Source: Acanthochlamys bracteata
Taxonomy: Eukaryota > Streptophyta > Magnoliopsida > Pandanales > Velloziaceae
DNA: 64,000 nucleotides
NCBI GenBank assembly: GCA_019914995.1
Contig: CM034131.1
Location: forward strand, 4,248,501 to 4,312,500
Direction: 5' to 3'
The stretch's first letter is position 1. Each line of letters opens with the position of its first letter. Position numbers and translations under genes: made by a program. Shown here in pieces: positions 12,988 through 25,745 of this stretch. Under the pieces are notes generated by a model. That model was not told the DNA's origin, made no database searches, and saw nothing but the letters and a program-made list of their open reading frames with translations.

Positions 12988-13480
12988 CTTACCAACGTTA
13001 CTAGGAGATGGAGTGTTAGATGTGTTCTTTGAACTCGATAACATGAGACTTCTTAATATTTTGTTATGTTTTGAACAAGCTATTATATGACTGAATTAGG
13101 AGGAAAATCTCTTTTGCGGTTGTATAGAATAGAGAGATAAACTTCTCTCTTTTATCTTAAATTTGTTCTTTAGATTTTGTCCCAAATACACCATAAAAAT
13201 CAATGAGTAGTTAGGAAATTAATTACTATTGTTGAAGTATAACAATAGGTTCATTGACGTTAACAAGGAGAGGGGTGATGGAGATCTATTCTTTGAACTC
13301 TATAACATAAGACTTCTTAATGGTTTACTTGTTGCCTTTTTTTATCAAGCTACTATATGGTTGAATTGGATAGAAAATACTCTTTTGTACCTCCGTAAAA
13401 TAGAGTGATCAACTTTTCTCCATTTTCTTAATTCGTTCTTTATTGATCCAAATAAAACATATAAATCATAAAGATGATTC
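12988..13480 (+). repeat. Diverged direct duplication, 264-bp period
   Basis: CTTTGAACTC at 13027 and at 13291 anchors two units that align over some 200 bases. Shared blocks include GAGACTTCTTAAT / AAGACTTCTTAAT, a 'CAAGCTATTATATGACTGAATT' / 'CAAGCTACTATATGGTTGAATT' type block, 'CTCTTTTG', and a closing run 'CCAAATACACCATAAAAATC' / 'CCAAATAAAACATATAAATC'. The copies have many point differences, so the duplication is old. It abuts the Mutator fragment at 13.5 kb and may be part of that element. Confidence 0.7.
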
Positions 13481-14000
13481 CTAAAAAAATATCTTGTTCG
13501 CCTCCTTGATACTAGAATTCCCATCAGATACAAACTCGAGGACTTCAATATCTCCAATGACTCCCTTTCGCTATCCACAAGCCACTCCACGAGCCATCAT
13601 TATGCTAAATGTGATCCGATAAATTTCTTTGTTGCCGTTAGGCCCGTGGCAATAAACAATATTCCACCCTACTTTGACTTCAAGAATGTCCCATCAATGG
13701 GTATAACTAGTTGAATGCTTCGAATCATTGCTATTTGACTCGGACCTGTTTTGAAAAAGTCAAGGTATTTCGAATTGTTTGTTGACACGGACAAAGTAAG
13801 GGAAAACCTCTGAAATGATTTCAATATTGAACCTTGGACATATAATAGTTCCGAATCGAATCTCTTTAGAAAGAAGATCTTTTGCCTCATGGTAGCCTGC
13901 TTATTCTGGAAACTCCTTATTCATACACCAATGGCCATAACGAAGTACACAAAATGATTGTCTATATTTGTCTTGACGGTTGCTGAAGTACATGGGTTCT
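13480..14000 (-). pseudogene. Mutator-like (MURA-type) transposase fragment
   Basis: Read on the minus strand from about 13900 down, a frame ends in LVIPIDGTFLKSK, then a stop, then GGILFIATGL, at about 13730-13640. The block IDGTFLK(G/S)K.GG.L.(I/V)AT is the hallmark around the first catalytic aspartate of MURA-type transposases; a stop replaces the residue between K and GG. Upstream is a lysine- and serine-rich stretch and downstream the likeness fades. Only about a quarter of a transposase is present, with stops and shifts, so it cannot be active. It is not the FAR1-type Mutator found further right in the window. Confidence 0.58.
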
Positions 14001-14019
14001 TCGCTTCAACTAGAAATAT

Positions 14020-16620
14020 CAGCATTACCCATTGAAGAAAGCAGTCAAAAAGCAAATTACCAACCGAAATAAGAGCGGTCGGCTTTCCATCGGCAAACAT
14101 CGATTAGTAAACCAATTACCGACTAAATACAAATTTCTTCAGCAAGAACACTAGTTTACCTACTGAAAGTAGCTATCGCTAATTACCAACTCACTCCCTA
14201 GTCGATAAATACCAACTAAGAATTGCAGTTGGTAATTACCGACTATATACGTTGGTCATACGACTGCTTTGTAGCTAGTCAGTAACTATCGACTACATTT
14301 CGTAGTCGGTAATTACTAAGTGCTTCCAGCAGTAATATGATTATTTTTTATTAATTCTATAACATTAATCAATCCATTCAAGATATGAATCATCATTCTA
14401 TGAATAGCTTCAATAATATACACAACACTCACCACGAAGCAAAGTACGTAAATTAATTCAAATAAAAAACAAGCTATTCATGATGATTTAAATGTTTGAA
14501 CCACTTACAATTTGGTTCTTAGTAGCATCTTAATATCACCTCATACATTTATTGAAGATGAAAACAACCTAAATAGTAATATCTGTTATACATGTATAAC
14601 TTTTGACAACCTCAAAAGCTATTCAACCTTTAAGAAGAACAAGTTCATTTGAAACAAAACAAGAATTAACAATTAATTGCTTAAGCATGCCACAGAAATG
14701 AATAATTAAGAATGAACAATTAAAACTACATTACAGTATAGACTATTTTATATGACTAGACTCTACGGTAAGATATAGAGCTAATTAGTAGCATGGAGAA
14801 GCAAATGATGCAAAGGCTCACTAAGCAATAAACATATATATATTTTCTAGGTAAAATAAAATATGACTAGTAAACAACAAGAAAAATAATGAACTTACTA
14901 CATAAGTTGTCCATTATCATTTTTAAGCTTTCTGAATATCTCCATCAGAAATGATACTTTTTCTTTATTTTTACGGAGGTGCTGTCTAGTCTCAAGAAGT
15001 TAAACTTGTTACTTCTCAAGCTCATATTGTTGTTTCTCAAACTTAGCCTATTGTCTTTCCTTTCTTTTCCTCTGAGGTTACAATTTGCTCTTATAAAACC
15101 TTATTCTTATATGCTTGGCTTGAGGATTAGCAGCAGAATGTGTGCTAGATGGTTTAGGTCCTCGTCCACGAATATATCCACTTGGTTTCCCAAGCACCAA
15201 TAGACATATGTCCTCCTCATCGATGGTGTTCCCATCCTCTTCGGACTTAACCTGCACCTCTAACATTTGATTATGTACCTCATTTACAACAAAATATAAT
15301 AGCATATTAGGAGCCTTAATTCTTATGGTTAATCACTTCAAAATTTGAAAGCACATAATTTGAGTGCGGCTCGTTCGACACCCAACTCCCATTCTTTGTT
15401 TTTGAGTTTGAAAATATGTGTTTCCTTATATAAATCAAAACTATTGGTATTTTGCAAATTTGTTAAGAGAATCAATTTAATATTAATTAGAGTCCATATG
15501 TCTTTGTTATATTTAAACAAAAATATGCAATTAATAAAGAAAACCATAAGAGAAATACTTTCTCCCTTAAGATGCAAAAGTGCTTGAGCCTGTTATATGC
15601 TTACTATTATTTTTATGAGCAGCTTTTGCTTTTTCCAATTTATTTTGCATATAACCAACTATAACTTTTATAAACCAATAATTAGACAAAGAAACCTAAA
15701 GGTGAAATCAAATAAATGAATCTTATGATCCATTACTGCGAATGAAACATGTCCAATAGCCATATCTATTCTTCACGTTGGACTACTATAACAATCAAGC
15801 CCTTATAAGGGTTTGCTCGAGCCCTGTGTCCACCACTGAGACTTCTATAGTAGTCATGAGCCACGACATTCATAACACTATCCTTATATCGCTTAAATTC
15901 GATATTATGTAAACATGTTAAAGTCTCAAGATCGAACAAATTTAATCAAACTTGTCCTACAATGATAAAAAACTTGTTAATAAATTCTAACCCTTAATGA
16001 TGCATATTATATACTTCATGGAGTATATCTCGTTCTTAATAGATTTGTCAATCTTACTGCAATCTTTAGTATTCTTCACAGGAGCATAAGTATGAATCAG
16101 ATATGCCATCTCCCTTGTGATATAACTTGTGTATTCACTGACTAGTCTCTATATATCATCTGAATATCAACTTCGACTTTTTTTAAATTCTCAATATGTG
16201 CATTTCCAAATCACAACATCTATTATCAGCTCGCAGACGTTTGCATTTGTTTGTCAACCAACCCTACTTAGAGGACTATTGTGAGGTGCAATAATTAGTA
16301 AATAACAAGTTAAGTTAAAAAGTACTTACCAATACTAGAGCCATTAAGATCTTGAGTCTCCATATTAGCGATATTTTGTATTGATTATAGCAAAAGAGTT
16401 GGATAAAAATAATTTCCAATGCCGTCTTTCTTGACATAAAAAATCATTGTTATCTAGAGTTGGAGCCTTGTTATCATGCCATCATTAATTTTCCATCTTG
16501 ATGCATTGCGTTCAGGACATTTCTCCTCATTTGTCAATTTCTTTCAATAATCAAGCAAAATATCTAGAAAGAAAATTTTAGAAAACAGTCATATACATAT
16601 GCATGCGAGATTCGGCTTTG
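14020..16620 (-). mobile_element. Decayed CACTA (En/Spm-type) transposon
   Basis: Between about 14060 and 14340 the motif AATTACCGACT or its complement AGTCGGTAATT occurs repeatedly in both orientations, with variants (TTACCAACC, GTTGGTAATTACCGAC). That is how CACTA subterminal repeats look. On the minus strand, 15305-15078 encodes a piece with LGKPSGYIRGRGPKP, similar to the conserved tail of plant Ptta/En/Spm-type proteins. Further up the same strand, near 16480-16560, is KLTNEEKCPERNASRWK, in the order expected for that protein. Frames are broken between these pieces and no CACTA terminus was found, so the limits are approximate. Confidence 0.45.
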
Positions 16621-16649
16621 CATAGCATGTTGTTAGGTTGTATCCTGAA

Positions 16650-17500
16650 TATTTTAAAATGTGGGGGATATGCTTAAATATCACCTCCATTTCTAAACAT
16701 AGAACACTATTTTATGCCAAACATATATTCATTCCTCCATTTTCATTCTAGTATGAGATCACCTATGGCTTTGTTGATGTTAATGCAAAACACAAAACAA
16801 CAATGTTGTGACAAAAGACAACTTATTGGGAAGCATTACCCACAACTGCTCCACATATACATTCACCCTAACATTTTTAGTTGGCTATTACCAAATCCCA
16901 ATCAAGTTATACCTCAAGCTAGATAGAGCAAACAAACTATAAAAGCTTGATTCTTCCTAAATTCCTCTATCATCTAACATTTATATATCTTGCAAACCAT
17001 AGAGTTCAAAAATCTAGAAAACCAATCACCAAATCAGAAACCATTCTCAACCTCAAACAAATTGAGATAAACTCACCGAATCACATACTAAAAAATTTGC
17101 AAACACAAGATATCCAGTTCTTACAATGCTATTAGAGGACTACTGCAAAGACGAGAAAGAACTGAAAAAGAGATTGTAGCACAATGGCAGCGAATGGTAA
17201 CTAATGGCAGCGAGCTTGGGTGACAACACAGACGTAGTGTGCTAGGGGTGGCAGCACAACGACAATGGATGGTGCCACAAGGACAACGGATTGGTGAAGA
17301 GAAATTAGGAAACCTAGGTTTAATTCCAATGGGGGACGGAAAAAAAGTGGAAAGCGCACCCAATTTAACTTACAACTTGCTGACTGACCAAAAGCAATCG
17401 ACCAACGGAAAGAAACTCCGTTAGCTAGTCTAGAAAACTCCTCAAATTATGGACAATATCATGCCAATCAGTAAATGAGGCAAAAATAAAAGAATCTAAA
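16650..17500. other. A+T-rich spacer, no gene seen
   Basis: Short open frames on both strands lack any recognisable domain. May be the degraded edge of the CACTA relic or unrelated spacer. Confidence 0.4.
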
Positions 17501-17508
17501 CATATGCG

Positions 17509-17616
<108 letters not shown>

Positions 17617-17671
17617 CATCTTTTATGCTTCAAACCTAGAAATTTGTTTATACATCCTTAGCGTTGGTTCG

Positions 17672-17945
17672 TCGGTCGACGATCGAGATAGGACTAACAA
17701 ATCCTTCTTTTCTCCTCCTTATATACAGTTGAGCGCCTTCAATTTCTGCATTCGTTGCCGCTAGCCCTAATTATTTCGTTGCTGCCGGACTTTCTAATGC
17801 CGGCTGACGATTGAAATTAAGGCTAACTAAATGTTAATTTCTACTCTCCTTCCTCTTATATGCCTTCTAACTCCTTCAACTTTGCTATTCATCGGTCGTT
17901 GTTCGTTGCAATTAAGGCGAATATCGGCCAACGATCGAAATTTAG
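17672..17945 (+). repeat. Tandem repeat, about 126-bp unit
   Basis: GACGATCGAGA (17678), GACGATTGAAA (17806) and AACGATCGAAA (17930) mark three starts spaced 128 and 124 bases. Between them the units share a pyrimidine-rich core (TCTCCTCCTTATATAC / TCCTTCCTCTTATATGCC), CTTCAA and a GTTGCCGC / GTTGTTCG part. The block is more G+C-rich than its surroundings. It lies about 1.6 kb before the plus-strand FAR1-type transposase and could be part of that element's 5' terminal region. Confidence 0.62.
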
Positions 17946-17949
17946 GGAT

Positions 17950-19300
17950 CTTAATTGATAGATTTTGTTGCAAATTGTCATTTTAAATTTGCAAACTTCA
18001 TTAAAAGTTTTAACATTTTCACTCACTTTTTGCAGAATCAATGTCAATTTTGTGGATGTTGTTACGCATTGATGATGAAATTCAGATAACTGTGCGTTAA
18101 TTTCTACTCTGAATGTTGGACGTTCTTTTTCTTTTTATTGTATGTTTTAATTATTTAGTTTTGTTGGTGTGCAGTTAGTGATCTACAGCACATGAATTTT
18201 GTTGGTGTGTAGTTGGGTTTGAAAGCCAAGACATTGTAGTAGATCCATGAATTTTCTCAAAATTTTCTGGGCAATCATGTAACAAATATTCATAGAAGAA
18301 GTTGAGATACAGTATATATCCAAATCATATGTACAGTTTCGAAATGTGTGCGATTGAAGGCCTTCCTGATTTTAAAATGACATTTGTAATATATGGTTGG
18401 ATATATAAGACATAAAGATTGAACGGTAGTATTTTTTCAGATTTTTTGGAGACCAAACATACCCCAAAATGGTGTAAAACAATTGGGTGGATAAGAGTTC
18501 GGATTTGTTGGAACTACACTAAGCAATTTATCGAAAGAAAAATCATATAGTATATATACTCAATTTTCAGATATTAGAGAGAGAGGCAACATAGAGGCGG
18601 CTCAACTAGGATTACTTCTTGTGTTCTTGCTGCTTGAATAGAGAGAAGGATAGAGAATAGCAACGAGCAAAGAACAGAGACAATAGTTCGTTTAATAATA
18701 CTCTTTGTTTAGGATTTTTTTATTCTATATCTCATATTTCTCTTCGTTTTTGTTAGATTGGAAAACCATGAATTAAATTTTTTTATTGCCAGGGCTATGA
18801 TGTAACCTAATATAATAATTTTAACTTTTAATTCTATATTTATTCAAAATTTTGTAATTGCTTATTGAGTATTCATTATTGTGCCTAATAATTTTTGAGT
18901 ATCTGACTAGCACTCAATCAATTTGAGATTCATATTAAGATGAGATGTGAGGTAATGGATTAGTCTTTGTAATGAATGGATGAGATGAGAGACATAGATG
19001 TACTCTTGTAGTTCGTGCAGTTAATCAAAGAAGGCCATAAAACTTAATGAGATTTATTGTAAGTTAATTAACATAGAGACATAGTGATTATTGTATAGAA
19101 GTATTTTTGAGAGTTGAAGACACTACGGAAACAATTTGTAAAATCTATGAAAAAGCATTAGAGTTTTAGCGCAGTTACTCGAACAACTCAAAAAGAATTT
19201 CTAATTCAGTTGAAGTGAGCATTTATCAAATAATTTGTAACTATTTTGGTAATCATATACTCCATCCACCATAAAAGACAGATGAGGGAATTGAGAAAGA
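17950..19300. other. A+T-rich, no gene seen; possibly 5' part of the plus-strand Mutator element
   Basis: No continuous frame. A first exon of the FAR1-type protein could lie at about 19130-19300 but is too broken to place. Confidence 0.35.
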
Positions 19301-19309
19301 AGTGAAAAA

Positions 19310-21120
19310 GAGGAGAAATAATAGTGTAGTGAAATGCGGATGTCTTGCAATAATAAGAATTAAGGAAAAAATACTGAGTATAGGAAATGGTTGGTTATAA
19401 AGGAGAGCACAATCATGATCTAGTCAGTCTAGTAAAAAAAACGTATGTCTGTTTATAAAAATTTTTCTGCAATATTTAAGAATTTGATTAATTCATTCCA
19501 GGATGAAGGCTTACCTGTAAGTAAAATTGCAGGTATATTTGTTGGGTCAGAAAATGATTTTGATGAAAAGTTGTTGGAACCATATTTGTTGCTCAAAGGA
19601 TGTTTCTTTAAAAAAAGTGTTTAGAAAATCCGAACTTATTTTATAACAATAATTTTTTTCTAAGTAGATGGTCGATCACATACTCAATTTCAGTATTTTG
19701 GTGATGTGATTTAATTTGACACCACCTACTGCGAGAATGTGTATGACGTGTTATTTGCTCTGTTCGTTGAAGTTAACCATCACTTGTAGTTAATCCAATT
19801 TTGTTGTACATTACTTTTGAATGAGACAAAAAATCATTTCAGTGATTTTTTGAAACCTAACTTGTAGCTATGGCTAGTTGTACTCCATCTTTAATAATGT
19901 ACATCAAGACAGAGTTATAACTGCAGCAGCTGCTAAGGCATTTTCGTATACACAACATACATAATGTGTGTGGCATATCATAAAGAAGTTTGTTGAAAAA
20001 CTTTCGAGCATTTATTCAAGAAATCAAAATTAAAGAACGATATCATGTCGTATATTCGGAGAACTTATATTCCTATACCTTTGAAAAGAGGTGTGAGGAA
20101 TTGATATCGGCATACAAATTACAGGAGGATGAATGGTTAAAAGGGATATACATGATTCCAAACAGATGGATACCAGTTTATCACTTGTATATTTTCTATG
20201 CAGGTATGAACATTACTTCGTGGGACGAAGGTATGAAGCGATCTATAAAAAATAATTTTCCAACAAACAATTTTCAAAATTTATATTGAAGAATGATAAG
20301 TGACTAAGTAGACTTGTTGAAAGAGGCGTAAAAAGATATGCTAGTGTATTTATTTTGAAAAGTGCAGCAAAAATATAGACGAGAAATGTATACGATAGGT
20401 TCAAAAAAGAATTTAAGAAAGATCAAGTAGAGTAAGTCTTGTATGATAATGAAAAAGACAGTGATGGTTATATAATCTATGTTTATAAGTTTCGAAGAAG
20501 GCTATCAACGGAAGTAGAAAGTGAACTTTCTTTCAGCCATAAAGAAAGATAAATGTGAATGCAAACTTTTTAAGTATTTGGGGATTCCTTATGGGCACCT
20601 TATAAAACTTTTTCAAAGTCGTAGATGAAGAGGTCTAACAAGTATAAAGCAAAGTTTGTTTGTGCATAGTAGTGAGAATGAGAAGACTGAGCTACTGAAG
20701 ACTATTCAACTCCAGATGGTTTACAATTAATTGATTTATGAAGCGGCTGAAACCATTGAAAGATACCAAATAATATTCCAAGCATCACAAGAACTATTAC
20801 AGCAGCTCATGGAACTTAGGAAGACTGACAAATGGGATAACATTTCACTTCAAGATTCAGGTACTATCTAAGAGACTTTAGCTGCCCCAATTGATACCTT
20901 TCAAGTTATACTTTTAAATTCCAATATTTCACAAACTAAGAGAAAAAAGAAGGAGAAAATGTTTACAAAGATAGTGCAAGAATTAAAAGAGGTTTGAAAA
21001 TAGCTGCTGCAAGAGCCAAAATGAAGACATGTAGAAAACGTGCTTATTGTAACAAGCTTGTCAAACATGACAAGCGAAATTGTTCTGAAAATCTAAATAG
21101 AAATAACAAGACATAAGTAT
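19310..21120 (+). pseudogene. Decayed FAR1-type Mutator transposase (FRS-like)
   Basis: Pieces of one FAR1/FHY3-related protein lie in the right order but in different frames, with stops. The FAR1 DNA-binding part is near 19330-19425 (KCGCLAIIRI ... GEHNHDL). The start of the MULE transposase domain is near 19690-19740 (F.YFGDV ... FDTTY, with the first catalytic Asp). The longest intact run is 19990-20289. A SWIM-type finger lies near 20545-20605, reading KCECK...YGHLIK, so the third Cys of CxC..CxH has become Tyr. A zinc-knuckle-like AYCNK..KHDKRNC lies near 21040. It aligns with the minus-strand element at 25746-27530 and shares the same tail. FAR1-type proteins are either transposases or domesticated light-signalling factors; the decay and repeat tail here point to a dead transposon. 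Confidence 0.75.
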
Positions 21121-21419
21121 AATGATTTGTTTAATTTGATTCCTATATACTAATTTTTTTGGAAAAAAAGATTAGAAATTGACATTTGCCTCTACTTGCT
21201 TACTTGATAGTTTTTTATAGAGACGATGAAGACAATAATACTAGTGAAGATGAAGATAGTGTCGACGAAGAGTTGGCTATTGATTTGGATAGCTATTACA
21301 TTTGTATATACTATCAACTAGTTCTATTATTATTTTGGCATTTTTAGATAATCACTTGAATGTTGTATTCAAACTTTTTATATTGTACATACGTCGTCTT
21401 CTGAACTTGAAAGTGCTTG

Positions 21420-22000
21420 CAAGAAATAGCAAAAGGGCTTTAAAAAAAACGATGAAAGAAAGAAGTAATAAAAGATAGTGAGAAAAATAATGAAATAAGA
21501 AAGACAGTGAAAGAAACAATAAAATAAAAAAGTGCAAAAAATCTTTTCTAGCTATTAACAGCACAAAAAAATGTGAAAAACGACATTGAAAAAGTAAAAC
21601 AGTGAAGAAAAGAAGGTAAAAGAAAACACTGTGAAAAAAAGAAGTGAAAAAGAAATAGTGAAATAATGAATGAAATAGTAAAATAAAAAAGATTGAGAAA
21701 GAAATCCTCTCTAGCTATGAAATGAAAGTAAAAATGTGAAAAGGGTATCAGAAAACAAAATAGTGAAAAAAAAAGTGGAGAAAAAAAACAGTGAAAAAAA
21801 GCAAATGATGAAAAAATAATGGAAAAACAGTAAAATAAAACAAGTGAGGAAAAAACCCCTTCTCTAGTTATTAACCATAAGAAACAATGTGAAAAAGGAA
21901 TTAAAAAACAATGAAAACAGAAAGTTGAAAAAATAAACAAAAGAATTAAAAAGTAATGAACGAAAGTGAAATAAGAAAAACGGTAAAAAATAGTTAGCAT
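21420..22000 (+). repeat. GTGAAAAA-rich tail of the FAR1-type element, tandem units of about 155-163 bp
   Basis: Dozens of short GTGAAA(A)n / ATGAAA steps make up this purine-rich stretch. A larger order is visible: CTAGCT or CTAGTT, each after a TC-rich step, occurs at 21548, 21711 and 21864 (spacing 163 and 153), each followed by an ATTAAC- or ATGAAA-like step and a new GTGAAAAA run. The reverse complement of the same kind of sequence lies downstream of the minus-strand element (25080-25530). Confidence 0.7.
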
Positions 22001-22019
22001 TAGAGTCGGTATTGGAGAC

Positions 22020-22275
22020 AAGCATTACATTCACTTCAATTTTACTGCCCCGTGCACACAAGAACATTACAACATTCCAACATTACAGTCATTACAATAT
22101 TATATATTCACTTTCAGTCAGCATTCCAGTATTACAGTTCAGCATTACAGTCATACCTGAAGACTATACTCGAACATTCATACTTGAAAATAGCTCGAGG
22201 ACATTCATGCTTGAATACAGTCTACCATTACAGATCAAGATTCATCATTCACATTCACAAGTTTTTTTATGACAA
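22020..22275 (+). repeat. ACATTACAG-rich end part of the FAR1-type element tail
   Basis: CATTACA, CATTCCA and ACATTCA steps repeat throughout. On the minus-strand element the corresponding complement (GAATGT steps, 24590-25080) follows its GTGAAAA tail in the same order. This supports a shared terminal architecture. Confidence 0.55.
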
Positions 22276-22308
22276 AGTCATTCACATTCCATTCAAAATT
22301 ATAGAAAA

Positions 22309-22690
22309 CACTAAAAAAAGAAATATCATTAGCGACCAAAATATTAGCGACATAAAACACTGGTCACTAATGTAGCCAAACAGCAGCAGTCAAAGTCATG
22401 GTCGTTATCGTCTACACATTCATGACAAGGTAGACGAGCAGTCGCTATTTCTTAATCAGCAGCGACCACTAACAGCAATGGTAGCTATTTTCTTAAAGGG
22501 ATTAGTGACCGTCCTAGACTCGATCGCAAATTCTAGAACAATAATAACCACAATATAAATAATCGCTGACGATATAAGACTTAGTAACCGTAATATTTGC
22601 CAGTCGCTATTTGTTTAAGTAAATAATGACCGTTGTTCAACGATAGCTATTAACCGTCATTACTTGAGGTTGCTATAGTCTATACAAGAT
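22309..22690 (+). mobile_element. CACTA transposon end with subterminal repeats
   Basis: A terminus beginning CACTAAAAAAAGAAATATC at 22309 leads into repeated TAGCGACC / GTCGCTA / AATGACCG motifs in both orientations up to about 22690. Known CACTA elements start with CACTA followed by an A-rich step and such short subterminal motifs. The partner terminus (ending TAGTG) was not found in the next kilobase, so this is a fragment or solo end. It sits directly at the end of the plus-strand FAR1-element tail. Confidence 0.6.
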
Positions 22691-22699
22691 AATAATTTA

Positions 22700-23247
22700 A
22701 AATTATTTAGTAAAGATTTATTCAACACAATATAAACCATTGGATATAATTTATATTATATAGATATCATATTGATAAATTTTAGATTATTTGAATAATA
22801 TTTTGCATTCAATCATAATAAATAATTGACGCACATATACCATCTAAAAATTTATTAGCACAAATCGGAACAATAGTTGATATCCAAAATTGATACAAAT
22901 TTGCGTGAACAACATGTTATAGTATATAATATCTTCGTCATTTTAGATTTCGCATTTTATTCTTACCATTGTGTAAATTGAGTAAATGAGCTAGCAATGA
23001 TATGATGAGTTATTTTATAAACATGATACTTAAACTCATTCGTTATATTACTTACGTAAATAATTTAATTTTATATTTAAAATAGATTATCTAAACCTTT
23101 GGATATTTATCTATTTAGTACTACAATATTATTGTTTATACAAGATTTTATCAAATTTGGATAGAAGTTAATATTTCGATTTCAATCGTATAAATTACTA
23201 AATTGTATACGTTCATCGATTATTTTTTATGATAAAATAGCACATAT
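22700..23247. other. A+T-rich spacer, no gene seen
   Basis: Very A+T-rich, with stops in all frames. It ends in a short (TA)n run at about 23247-23265. Confidence 0.5.
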
Positions 23248-24589
23248 ATATATATATATATATGGGAGCAGTTATGGGCACCCCAGTTGTTTGGGGCATC
23301 CTGGGCACGCCTTATCACAACCGTCCGATCGCTTGATCCGACGGCTGTAATTGATTCTCATATTTGCCCGTATAATTGATACGGGAGCAAGTGTTTTGTG
23401 GGCAGAATTCATTTTTGCCCCTGTTGCGTTTCTTCTCAAGTTTTTTTTTCTTTTCTCTCCTTTCTTTTCCTGCTACGTTTCTCTCACTTCTCTCTCGCGG
23501 CCGGCGAAATCCGCCGCACCCCACCGGCGAGCGTCGAAAATTTTCACTTCCCCTTCTCAATTTCTTCTTGGTATGGTTAGATCTCTCCAAGGCTGAGCGA
23601 ATTTTTTCCCCTTCTTCTTCGATCGGCTTTCTTTCTTTCTTTTTGATCGTAGATCTCTCTAGCTAGTTCCTACTGCGTCATTTCGTTTTTATTTTCGCAT
23701 TTTAATTTTTTCCCTTTTTTTTTGAATTTGAAATTTTTTTTCAAAAGAAAACCGATCTTCCTCCTGTGATCGATTTTCTTTTGAAAAAACAATTGTGTTG
23801 AGAATCTATTTCATTTTAGTCTAAGGATCAATTTTTGCAATTTTTTTTATTATTATTTTTTTTTTGCAATTTTTCGGTAAGCCATCGGGTGACAATTTTT
23901 GACTGTGTTTGAGTAACTTTTTATTGCTTTCGGACCCAAAATAATGCTTCAATACAAAGATTATTGTTTTCGAATTTTCTAAATTCTTTTGGTTTTTTTT
24001 TTCTGTGTTGTAAACCGAACGCTTGCGATTGATTCAGCGGGAATGAGCGAGCCTGTATTTTGTCGTGTTGAAAATTTTCCTTCTTCTGTGTTGGTAAATC
24101 GAATTGTTGTTTTGAAATTTTTTTCTTTATGCGTTGGTAAATCGAACACAAGATTGTGTAATCTTGTTATTTTGGTTTGCAAGTTGTCAGTGCTGCTGGA
24201 GGAAGATCGTGAATTGCAGCTCCATTTTGCAGGTATGTTCTTATCACATTTAACTATGCAAATGCGTTCAAAGGTTTACATATTTTTGGTTGAGGATTTT
24301 GTTTTGCAGGTGCTGTTAGATTGAGGTGTTCTGGAGAGACCAGGGGATTAGGTGATTTTTTTAATTCTCATGTTCTGGTATTTGCAAGATGCTGCCAGGG
24401 ATACATTGCAAATGATAATGTTGATTTAGCACTTCACCAGTAAAGCTGCACCTTCTTGATATTGTGTTGAAGCTCTGATTGGGCTTGATGTGTTAGTTTC
24501 CAATAGCTCCAAGGCTGATCAACCTAGTTTTTAAGCTCTGGGGGGCTTCTGTGTTGTATCGAGTTGTGTTGAAGCTATGTATAATTGGT

Positions 24590-25530
24590 AAAAATTGTGT
24601 GTTTGTAAATTGTTGTTATTTGTGTTGTTGTGAAGACCATTAGCTGTGCAGAATGGTTTTTCTCTGATGTAACATTCACTGGAATGTAAACTTTCATTTT
24701 GTATGTATATTGCAAGAAGATTGAGTATACAATGCGAGAATGTTCAGTTGAAATAGCAAATGCTGTAATCATTTTAGAATCAATGGGAATGTGAATGTTG
24801 TTTATATTGAATCTAGTGTGAATGTTTGGAGAAGATGTAGAGGACTGGTTGTCTATGAATGTATGACTGCATATCCAATATACAATGCAGAAATGTTGAA
24901 TGTTTGGCAAAGGTGTATGACTTGCACGTGTGTATGGCTGGCAAGAGTGTATGGCTGGTAGAATGTATGACTGGTTATCCATGGATGTGACTGTTATTTT
25001 AACATGTTCTGATTATGCTATGACAGGTAAAATGTGACTGATTATCTATAAATACGACTGGTTATTCATGACTATCTAATATATTATTTTCTTGCCATAA
25101 TTTTTTTTCCACTATTACATTTTCTCTATTCAAAAAAGATAGACTATTTTTTTCACCATTTTTTACTGTAATTTTTTTCCTACTGTTATTTTTTTTACTA
25201 TTCAAACTAGCTTATTATTTTTTTATAGTTTTCTTTTACTATTATTTTTTTCATTTATTTTTTCACTAACCATAATAGTTCACTATTTTTTTCACAGTTT
25301 TTTTACTAATATTTTTTGGTTGTTACTTTTTACTATTTAAACGAGTTCACTACATTTTCACAGCTATTTTTTTACAGTGTTTTCGCTGTAACTTTTTTCA
25401 CTGTTAATTTTTTTCCTTTTTTGTTCACTATTATTTTTTTAATTATTTCTTCAACTGTTATTTTTGCACAATTATATTTTTCACTGCACAAAAGAGTTTA
25501 TAGTATTTTTTTCACTGCTTATCCAAAAAG
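24590..25530 (-). repeat. Tail repeats of the minus-strand FAR1-type element
   Basis: On the plus strand, 24590-25080 is full of GAATGT / GTGTATGACTGG steps and 25080-25530 of TTTTTCACTATTATTTTTTT steps. Read on the minus strand the order after the transposase is GTGAAAA-rich then CATTC-rich, matching 21420-22275 downstream of the plus-strand copy. Confidence 0.65.
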
Positions 25531-25745
25531 TGACAGAACAATAATAATACCCAGTTCATAATACATACAAATATAACTACTACTCTAAATTAATAGCTAA
25601 TTCTTTATCATTATTGTCTTCGTCTTCACTTGTATGCAGATATTCTCTCTCATATCTATCTTTGTCTTCACCATCAGTTGTATCACCCACTATCAAAATA
25701 AAAGTTGACACAAATGTCAATTTCAATTGAATTGTAATAACAAAG

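Noticed and set aside
21548..22021. 157-residue open frame on the minus strand, Phe/Ser-rich
   Set aside because: It is the complement of the GTGAAAA repeat tail. Poly-Phe/Ser composition comes from the repeat and there is no domain.
23315..23666. Overlapping frames on both strands in the G+C-richer leader-like stretch
   Set aside because: Pyrimidine-rich low-complexity sequence of a transposon end, with no conserved product.
24575..24982. 135-residue minus-strand frame
   Set aside because: Falls in the GAATGT-rich tail repeats. No domain.
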